Positions 37,801 through 48,400 of a stretch of DNA of 64,000 bases are shown here, piece by piece. A model generated the notes under the pieces. It was not told the origin of the DNA and ran no database searches. It saw only the letters and a program-made list of their open reading frames with translations. Made by a program: the position numbers and the translations under genes. The stretch is taken from assembly GCA_000310025.1 (NCBI GenBank), contig FN649747.1, forward strand, positions 1,415,489 to 1,479,488, written 5' to 3'. Within the stretch, counting starts at the first letter, position 1, and every line of letters starts with the position of its first letter. Origin of the DNA: Ectocarpus siliculosus (lineage: Eukaryota > Sar > Phaeophyceae > Ectocarpales > Ectocarpaceae).

Positions 37801-40702
37801 CCGCCATTCCCTCTATTGTGTTTCTGACAACCATGGACTCGGACTCATGCATACTCGATTTCCTCACTAGGGTCAAGCAGTAGCCGTGGCAGTAGCAGTG
37901 GAGGGAGTGATATTGAAGGACGGGGGAACGGACCTGGTGGCGAGCTACGTCCCGTGCCGAAAGAGAACGGCGAGGCTAAGGGACAGGGAGGGCCCAACAC
38001 GCACGCCTTCTTCGTCGACAGGCCTCAGGGAACTTTGCCTGCCAGGCAAGAGGAGGCACTAGCGTGTGGAACGATTGAGGAATGACTACAAATAGTGGGT
38101 GATACAACCGCTTGCACTTGACCTGTTGAACCCGGCTTGAACTGTAGTCTACACCAATATGCGCATACAGTGGTCGTCGGAAATTCCAAAAAGAGGAAAT
38201 CTCCGCAGCTGTCTACATTGAGGGGTGGTCACACACAAGCAGTATTTCCAGCTTAACCTGGCCTTGCTCGTTAACGAGGACATGCACACACAAAACTACG
38301 GCTGCTTTCCGACCAGGCCGTTCACTGCGATCATTCTTGCTTGTTCCGCTATTGTTCCGCGACGACCACAGATCTCGCACGAGAACCATTGCGACCTTTC
38401 GACCTGTGTCGGAAGGAGAATACGACTTCGCCATCCTCTGCCAGGTGTGGCACTTTGAGCTAGACGAAGCAGTTGAGGTGGCAAGAAAGCAACGCAGTCC
38501 GGCATTGTTGCTATTTCACCGTCAGCATGTGGTTAAGTCGCCAAAACTCTACTGTGCGACACAGGTTTCTACCGTCGACAAGGCGGGGGATGATGAGCCG
38601 TCCCCTCTCGAGACCGACATGGAAGAACAGGGTCGCAAGGCACGGGTGGCTGCGGCCAGGCTCGAGGAGGTGGGAGCAATAACAGGATCAGCGGCATTCA
38701 CACCGGTCGCCCCAAGCAATGACGAGGAATCGGGGAGCAATAGTGCAGCGATGGTGATGAGCGGAATGATGCCGCTGCGGTGTGGTGTCAAAGGAAGGCA
38801 AGCCTTAGTCCTGTAGTGCGTACGCCCGTTCAGAGGTTATTTACTACGTACGTGAGGTCAATCGTGTCGTGAGATGAACGCGCTATTTCCCGACTGAAAC
38901 TGTTCATATATGGTGCGGCGTAGCGTTTCATTCTTGTCGGCGTCTTGACGGTCAACAGTCGTCGCGTGTTACATCTGAACGAAACTCGAGCCAAAATTCA
39001 CCCGACTCCGTTGAAGGCAAGACCTCTGTCCCGATATCCCATGCAGATACCGAACAACCAACAACCGGAAAACGTGTAGGGTCTGCCCTCGAGACTCGTC
39101 GTGTTCAATGTTCAAATGCTCCCGCGACACGCCCACCTTCACTCGTCCATGAAAATCGGGCGTTCCATCCCAGGGCATCCTTTCCAACGGTGGTGTTTCG
39201 AGACGTTCGAATGACGACGGGGGGCGGGGAAAACGCGCAGGGGGCGTCCATCCGCAATCTGTGGTCAGCGCTGTCTCTGTCAAGAATCAACGCCATGCTT
39301 AGCAAGCCGCTCACAGAAGAGGAGGTTATGTTCAATCAGGTCCGCTCACAGAAGAGGAGGTTATGTTCTAGCAGGTCCGAGCATACAGCGGTCAACCCCA
39401 ACAGAAAAACTCAAAGAAACCGCAAATTCTTTTGCCAAAAGAGAACGTCGGTTGTAGTGCTGAGAGTATGAATCCCAGTGACTGGGTCCGACCGGCCCGG
39501 ATGAAGCTTGACAAGGACCAGTCCAAGGCACAAACAAACGTGGTAGGCAGCACATGTCGTTCCATTTGAATTGAAGTTGTCATGCCCTTCATCCGCGAAT
39601 GTGCTTGTGTGTGCGACCTGTTGTGTTTTAAATGTTTGCCGTTCAGCCACCGGGCTGCTCTTACATACACATACATCCAAGCGCGGAACCCGTTGCTCTA
39701 TAGAGCGATGTTTTGGTTGCAGATATAGTTTTCGGACAAAAACACAACAAACGACGACGACGACGACGACGAAGACAACGACCACGATAACAACCACAAC
39801 CCAATCGCTTTATATATACGCAGGAATCCTCTCCGGACACGTCACAGCTGCCACGCTTTGATGTTCCCTTCATCCCGTCTGTCATCGGCAAAGGGCCGGT
39901 CACGATCACCCTTCAGGTGAACGTCGGGTTCGGGATTGGTTTGTGCAGTGCAAATGAAGTACACTCACGGAGCATGTCTGGCCGGAAGTGAGTGACTCAG
40001 TACGGCAAAGGTGAAGAGCGTGTCGAAACTGACTTGTAACCGGTGGACTTGCATGGGGGTCTTTTGCAAATTATTGTAGGGAGGCGGGGGCGATGAATGT
40101 CCATTTGTTAGTCCCTTTCTCATGTTCCTTTGAATACTCTGGGAGATGACTGTTTTCTAGGGCCGAGTGCCCTAGCGAGCAACGAGAGGAGTAAACGTGC
40201 GGTCTGGATATTCCTATGGAAACTGGCGTTAGTCTGGACTGCTTGTGATACGCAAGCCGCAGGGGAATGAAACAGAGCCAGAGACATCGAAGAAGATTAA
40301 TTGCATCCCCCTCATTTTGTCACGCTTTCTATCTATCCCTCGGTCTCCGCCGGTCTCTGTCCGTCCTTCTGTCTGACTGTCTCTCTCGCTCGCTCTTTGT
40401 CTCTTGTTCTTGTCCTTCTCCCTAGAAAAAGCCAGTCCGATCCCAGTCCTATTAAGTTACATATACCTCAGGATTGCGTCATGTTTAGACACTCTCGCCC
40501 GACACGCCAGACGTGTTGGCGCAGGAGTAGATTTCCGTTTCAGCACCAGTCGCTTTTACTTACACAATGCCGAACAGCAAAAAAGTACTTGTGGCCACAG
40601 CCAAGCCCATGTGGTGTCTGTGCCCTTGCCAAAACCCTCTACTTCGCATACAACCCTGCAGAAATGACGATGAAGCCCCGTGTCACCGATAAATCCAACC
40701 CC

Positions 40703-40735
<33 letters not shown>

Positions 40736-43700
40736 ACTGCTTGAAACCGAACAGGTGTCCAACCCGGGGTTCCTCCCGACCTCTGTGACGGTAAAATTGC
40801 CGAACGCTAAGCCGGTCGAAATGGAAACCTGGGCCAACGAAGGGGAACCTACGGCAGAGGTAAAAGGGCTAGGGTGTATCCGACTAGCCACTCAGAACGG
40901 CGCAGGTCGCGACATTGCGAGCTGTGGCACGTTCAGTTTTGATTCGTGTTGTCGGCAACCGGTGTTAACACTATTCTGGGAGGTCGAGACGGAAATCTCG
41001 ACAGAAAACACTAATTCACATTGAGGACACAGGCTTCCCTCGTTGGGGGGAGGCAACAATGGTTACAGCATGTCATCCACATCTTGCATATCGACAAACC
41101 AACAGGACAGCAGCACCACCACACCATCGTACCACCTAATCTGTCAATATGCTGTCAACATGTGACATCGCCTGCGCGTATGCAGGAGCTTCGGCAAAAC
41201 GAGATTATCGACAGGCTGAAGGCGTTCTCCCTGACACCGGACCCGGGGACAGTAGTGGAGGTGTCGGCAGGAGAGGGGCGTCCGTTGGTAATCTCCTACA
41301 GCGCCGACTCGCTTTCCTACGGCGGTGTACACGACCTTCCCGTTCTGGTAATTCTACCGCCGACAGCGTCAACCACCTCCCCCGTTTGGTTCTTAGAGAC
41401 TGTTATTGTTTTGTCCATAACGGAGGGGAGGTAACACAGTGAACCTAAGATGTAAACACTGTGGAGTGCCTTGGAAGGATGTCGGCAGAACTTGCGGAAA
41501 GAGCAGATCGGGACCACACCCATTGCTAGAGAGACCTCGGTTCTACACGTTACGTGACACATCGGAAACAGTGTTTGTGGCATTTGCAATGGCACCCATG
41601 ATTCCAACCCCCTTTGTTGCGCACACAACGCCAACTCGTGTAGTTCGAGAGCTTCGTGGCGTGTTTTGTGCTGTGCTTGCGCTAATCGTCGACTCAACTT
41701 TTCTCGGTTCAGGTGAGTATCAAGGAAGGCCGTCACTTCTGGCTGGATCTGAAGGGCACCACTGTCCCGCCACAGTCCCCCACGCTCTACGTGCCAACCG
41801 GTAAGTTTTGTTTTCCTCCGCGCATGACAGCTCCGACATTACCGGGTGACATTTAGTTTGGAGGAACATGTTTTGATGCACGCCGAAGGCTGTACCAAAG
41901 AACAATTATGATTTGACCACACTCAACTCCGTGGACAGGCCTCCCGAGGAGTTACGTGCTCGAGCCGGTGGCGATAGGCACTCCCCTCAGCGAGGCACCG
42001 CTGCAAACGACGGAGCTCCTCAACGTGGGCGAGACAGCGGTCTCGTACAAAGTGGACAGCAGTGGCATCAAGCGGGCCAACAATTCCCAGGGCCACGGCA
42101 TGCCTGTGAGAACGTCGTGGTCGGTGCTTTCTTTGAAGGTTTCTGGCTTGCGTGGTCCACTCATGAGCAATGTTAACATCTTCAAGCTTGTTGAGTCCAA
42201 CCTGGAGAACAACGATACCACCATTCGAAACTACGGTAGTAGGGCCATACCATGGACCGCGTATGTTAACGCTCATCGAATATCAATGACTATTGACGAG
42301 AGTCAAACAATGGAATGAGCGAAACAATTACTTGAACGTGATGACTATTGTTGAACAAAGTAGCGTAACAAAGATAACTACCATGTGCCAATATATCCAC
42401 ATCAAACGGAAGAGTACAAGGATACCAAACGTATCGCTACACAAGCTGCCCAGAGACCAGGTTGTTCGTCCGGCTGAAGGAACCGTCGCGATTGTCTTGG
42501 TCCGTCGGCCATTCGCATTTCGTGTTTGGGGCGCAACCTAAACTGACAAGTAGACGTAGCCACTTCATCGGTGAAAGGACGACAATTCCTCGGTGCTTCT
42601 CTGTCGTCGAGGTCGATGGACGAATGCCATATCGTCAACCAAACCCCGACACAGGTGTTCAGGCTGGAGGAGAAAACCGGATCTATTGCCGGAGGCCGCT
42701 CGGCTTTCCTTCGTTGGCGATTCTTGCCTCTAGAAGCCAAGGAATACGTTCTTAGGGTGACCGTACGCACCGTGGAACAACAGCAACACGACGAGCGGTT
42801 TGGCGAACGGTTCGGGGAAGGACCTGAGGAGCAGATGCTTGAAATCACTCTCAGGGGTGCTGGCTATGACCCGAGGATGCGTGACCCGCACAGGTCAGTT
42901 TCGCTAAGGGGACGAGAAAAAAGGTTCCTTCGCCACACCGCTGTTGTTCGTATCAAAGTACTTTCGCGTGATCTAGATGGATCAATAGCTTGAGACACTC
43001 ACGAGTGCTACTTTCATAGAGGCCGGTTTTGTCCTGAGTTTATAGGCTGGCATAGGCCAATGATGGGGCGGGGTTGCTTTGTTTCGAGGGGCCGGGAGCA
43101 GCAACGACAACAGCCAGCATCAACAAGAACGTCGACGACGTGCGAACTCAATCCAGTATCACGGCGCCTCTAGTCATGATTCTGACACGCGGATCGCTGA
43201 GGACGAGCAACAAATGCATGTCCCAGGGCCTGGACTTTAGCCGACGACGGTTTCGAAACCCCCTTGCACGTCGAATTTCGGAGACAGGCCTGCCCGCGGG
43301 CGATATTCAGCATCATAGTTGAAGATGTCGATTGCTATTGCTGTTCAGCAAAGTGCCCATTCCTTCCAAAGGGCCCCTGCATCATAGATGTGAATAGCCC
43401 AGCTGGGGATGATAGAGCGTGTTGTCCAGAAATGATCGTTGTCGCTCTGACAACAGTTAGCAATATTTCATCTCATTCCATACCGGTTTTGAAGCCCATT
43501 TGCTCGACACAAACAAGGCACTACGACCCAAAACATTATCCTCGTAAACACCATCAGAGTTTCGGAGAAGTACATCAAACCGAAAGACTTCAGTGTGCAT
43601 CCGGTTGATGTGTATCATCACGAAGGAGGTGTCTGCAAGTGATGTTTGAACGGACGTCCAAAAAGCACGCAACTTCCGTAAGGGAGAAAAACAAAACTCT

Positions 43701-44240
43701 GGCCAGGCCCGTGTTGCTACGAAGAGACAATGGTGAAACCACCAAAACGAAAAACTACCGTGGTACGAAAGAGGGCAGTGCTCAAGAGCTCATCAAGACC
43801 ACTTGTCACAGTCAGGCTCCGACCAAACGATTTGCACAACCGACTGACTTTAGACTCTCTAGTCTAACCTCTGTGGCACCGATGCCCTCCCCCTGATAAC
43901 CCCCTACCGTCAGCGAGATCCTGCCAGCGGTAGACCTCGGCTTGGTGCACCCCGCACGCCAATTAGAGGTTCCGTCAGGGCAGCCCTGTATCTTGGGGGC
44001 GGAAAGGCTTCGCTTGGGACGGATTCCGCAGGGGGCAATTCTGTCCAGAATCATCTCCATGAGGAACTGCCTGTTGAAGTCGGTGAGTGCTGTTTGTGCT
44101 CAAGTTTGACGTCAACATTTCTGTCCGACTCTTCTCCCTGTTCGTAGTCCTGCTACTGAGTCCCTTGGTGGTATTTTATTCGGGTCTCAGCCTTTCCTTT
44201 GTTACTTTTCTAGCTGATCTGTCGAGTTTTGTTGGGGGAA

Positions 44241-44289
<49 letters not shown>

Positions 44290-45419
44290 CCGATACCCAC
44301 GACACGGCGTGAGGTAAGACGCCACGCCGATGAGTGCCTGCCTTACATGTGTTTACCGCCACCTCCGCTATGTGCAGGCGGTAGAATTTTCTTGGGACCC
44401 TGAAGACACGGGCATCGAAAACCCCCTGCTAACCGCTGGGGTGGTGTCCATCCAACCCTCCAAAGGGAGAATAGACGCGGCGCAGTCTGTGCTGTTTCAG
44501 GTTACCATTTCCGCGGGGTGTGGGCCGAGATTTCTGGGGCAGCGACCCGTGGCGTGTGTCGTGTGCCAGGAGCCACCAACTACGGTGAGAGAGAGGTCAA
44601 ATGGCAACATTTGTTGGCGGGAGACGTGGTTGGATGGGGATATGGCAGAAGTATCGAATTTTCTATTTTATCCGCACTATTTTTGACCCGCTCTACGACG
44701 GGCTCGGCGATCTGCGATGGATACTGGAAAGAAGCGAGGGGGTTTAGTGAAGGCATTCATTCGACATATCGGATTTCGTGTCGAACTATCGGAGTCTACG
44801 AGGGCGGGGCCGTGATAAGCCACCAGACCCATAAAATCGCCTCCCTTCCCCGTCTCTGACACGCGCCCATCCTCCTGTACCCCAGGCGATTCGTTCCAGA
44901 AGGCCCAAGTCTCGGCTGGAGAGCCGCATGGAGGAGGAAAGGCAGGCCCGTGCCCGGGCGCCCGAGCCTCGCGTGCCGGTGGTGTCCCGCCCGACCGCCG
45001 CGCGCTCTCAGCACATGGCCGAGATCGCCAAGACCCTGTCGACGAGGCACAGCCGCAGCGATGACCACGGCCGAGTCCTGTGCCCGGCGTACCCGACGTC
45101 CACCGTGGACGCCCCGGTGCCCAGGGTGCTGGCTGAGGCGCTCGAACAGGGTACCGGCAACGGTCCGGGCATGGGAGGAGAGCTGCCACGCGATGGTGGC
45201 TATGGCGGGGAAGAGGGGGACGAAGAAGGGAAGGTGGACGGACGGAGGGACGGTGGCAGCGTTGCGAGAACTCAACCCGGGGGGACCGGCAAAGGTACTT
45301 GTGTGCATGTTGGGGTGATGGGGTCACGCGGTGAGGGGTTGATTAGTACGAGAATGGGATGGTGACTTTCTAGGGAACCTCATGGAGGACTGTGGCTGAG
45401 GATATATGAAATCCGAAAG

Positions 45420-45468
<49 letters not shown>

Positions 45469-48400
45469 TGCGTGTATCATGCAAGGATGTTGATGGGTGG
45501 CTGTGGGACTTCACGCGAGCAATTAACGAGCCGTTGTCGTACGAGACACATTCATTCAAAGAGGTGTCGGTTCGAACTCTGCGCACTCCACTGCTTGCTC
45601 TCTATGTCCGTCCTTTGCAGAGATTGTCTGGCCTGACTGAGGTGTGTTAGACCCATCTTCCATCTGGAGTACCATTGTTCAAGTGTCCGAAAATGGATTC
45701 TGCCTTGGATGTATCTCAGGTTGCCCGACCACGCTTCCAAATGTTGAGCTACTTACTCCTCTCACGCAAATTCCCACAACATGAAACTCGCGAACCGATC
45801 GGCCACACTCAGTGCTCGTGATCTGTCTGACATCGGGCCCGCTTGGTCTGACCGTATGGGAGCAAGGTCAATGTGCCTGGTCTAGCCCGTGTGTTAGAGC
45901 GACCCAGCGAGGGGACGAAACTGGGGTGAATTGCTATCAGAAGTAATTCGTTGCTAACCACGTCGAACCCCACGAAAGCTGACTTTCGTCCCCCTACCTC
46001 CCGTTCGCACGTGTGGAAAGGCATCAACAACACCTCCGGAGGAGTTACGTCAACTACCGGATTGCAACCAGGCCCAGGAGGGAGAGGCATTACTGCTTCC
46101 GGTCAGACTAACCACGCGCCAGGCCCCGCGCTTAGCCTCGCAAATAGCGCCGGAGGGGGAACGGACCGCTTCAGCAGTCATGGGGGGGGCAGGCCGGGGA
46201 CCAGCGGGGGAGGCGCCGTTCTCCTTCGACTGGACGTGGAGGGAGAGGTGTGTTGGTGCGGACGCGTGGATGTGGCTCGAGGAAACTGATGGGCAGCTGC
46301 TCTGTTTCCAAGCGAAGTGCGCCGTTGTAATCCCCTAGAGCACACTATTTTCGCAAACAGGGAAGATTTGTTTTTCATCAGGGGCTAACCTCCATGGCTC
46401 CCATCCTCAGCTTGGGACATCTTGGTCGTAAAGGCCAGAGCCCGTTACTGAACATGTTAATGAAATGGGACACCTCGTCGCATGGGATTACAAACGAGCC
46501 ATTATGTGCAAAGGAGGTTGAACTAGCCTTTCCGTTCCGCGCTGGTGTTACCTCACGTCGAACCGCTCTCGCAAGCAAGACTGCCCCTAAACCCTCCTCA
46601 CCTCCCAATGCGACGGACCGGCAGGTAGTATGCATGGAGACGTTCCACGCGCTCTACGGCGAACGAGGAGAAATCAACCAGGACGACTCTGGGAGATCGG
46701 ACCCTCGCGCTGCAGTAACATCAGCGAGAACATCAACATCTTCGGGGCAGGGGGGGGGCGGTGTCGGGAACCCTATCAGCGACATCAGCAGCGGCACAAA
46801 CATCAATGGTGGGAGGGTGGACGCTTTCGTCGTACCCGGGCCATCTAGATATGTGCCGGATTGGGCGGCGTTTGGGGCAGGTCACAAGGAAGGCGGGAAA
46901 GTCAAGATCTGGGGGTCTTTGGCAAGAACGGAAAAGGGCGGGAACGATAAGGTAGGTTTTCGTGGCAAAAGACGGGGGCTACGTACTCGTGCGAATTCCC
47001 TGACACGACTACATCGTGTAGCGTGGGTGACGTTTGGTGATCTGATGTATGCCTTGATTTATCGCACCCGCGCTACTCTCGGCACGTGAAGACTCGATCT
47101 GAGTCCGGCTTGTGGTGAACAATCTGGGCTGCTCTGGGCACATAAACAATTGTACACGTGTACCAGTAAGCAGTGGCGTGGCAGGTGCATCGGGCCTCGA
47201 GCGGAAACTCTTCGAATGGGACCGCAGACATACCAAAGGACGACCAACGTGGGGTGCCAGCCAGCGACCTTCTCTGTTCGTCCATGATTCTACCCGAGCG
47301 AGTTGACTTGGACTTGTTCGCCCCCCCGTCATTCACTATAATGGAGAAACGATTCCTGGGATAGAGCTCACCATCCTGTTCGTTCGACCCAACCGCGCAA
47401 TCAGTCAGTGGGGCTGTGTGTTCTGGTGCTCGTTACCTGGCCTCAAAACCAACCGGTGCAGCTCAACCACGGTAAAGGGGTGCCTAATTACACGTGGAAA
47501 TGTCGACCTGTGCCATAACGTCAACACCCACTTAGACCCGTCGGTTCTATTGCCTAAACACCTCACAACACCAGACGGCATTGCTGAAACGAGCTTCCGA
47601 GGACCCCTTGGTCGGCAGCGTAGCTTCTCGGATATTGGAGCGCCTGATGAGGGATGTCGTGGCTTCGAACGGGACCCGGGAATGCCTGAAAAGCCTGCCG
47701 GCCCGCCCGAGGGTGCCGACGTTCACGGAGGTGAGTGGCAATACCGCCTTTGGTCGCGGGGTGTTGTCGTGCTTTTGATTCATTTTCTTCCCGGTGGTGG
47801 AAGGGCAGCTAACTGTGGTTTCAGTAGCAGAGAGGTGTATTAATTGTTGTTTTGTTTGCAATGAAAATCTGTGTGTTCTCTTCTACCCAGAAGCTCCGGT
47901 GCTGGTGCTGCGCAAGGTCCAGGCTGAATCGCGACTGGCAGGATGGGTGTTAGCACCACATAATTCTTTGAAGGAGCCTTGCATCTCGCCATACCGAACC
48001 CCTGTCACTTCTTATTGGGATATCGCAAACGTCTTCCAGACAAGCTGCGTGGCCCTCACACACCCCTCAAGTACCCAAGATGGGCGAGTCTTACAACACA
48101 CACGTCCACCCGCCCACTTCCCTCGCTCTCTCCCGGTCCGCGCGCATCCACCACGTTGCAACAACTGGACCAGATACGGAGCGCGCCATCCCTGCCCGAC
48201 CGTGTCGCCGCAGCCCTAGCCCCGCACCTGCGATCTTCCTCCTCCGCTTCTGGGACGGCAAGAGCTACCCGGCGGCCGCTGCTGACCCCGGCAGCAGCCG
48301 CCGTCAGCAGCGCACCTGCAGCGAGTGTAGACCGTGACGCCGCTTCCACTGCTCCTCGTAGGACTGAAGACGGCAGTGGCCACGACGACACCCCCGCTGG

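Noticed and set aside
42160-42240. Possible exon reading NVNIFKLVESNLENNDTT
   Set aside because: Splicing 42105 directly to 42655 keeps the phase and gives a better match to the family, leaving this inside the intron.
43102-43320. Possible CFAP65 exon after acceptor gggagcag
   Set aside because: It runs into a stop in the required phase, whereas joining 42893 to 43914 works in phase and gives the expected linker length.
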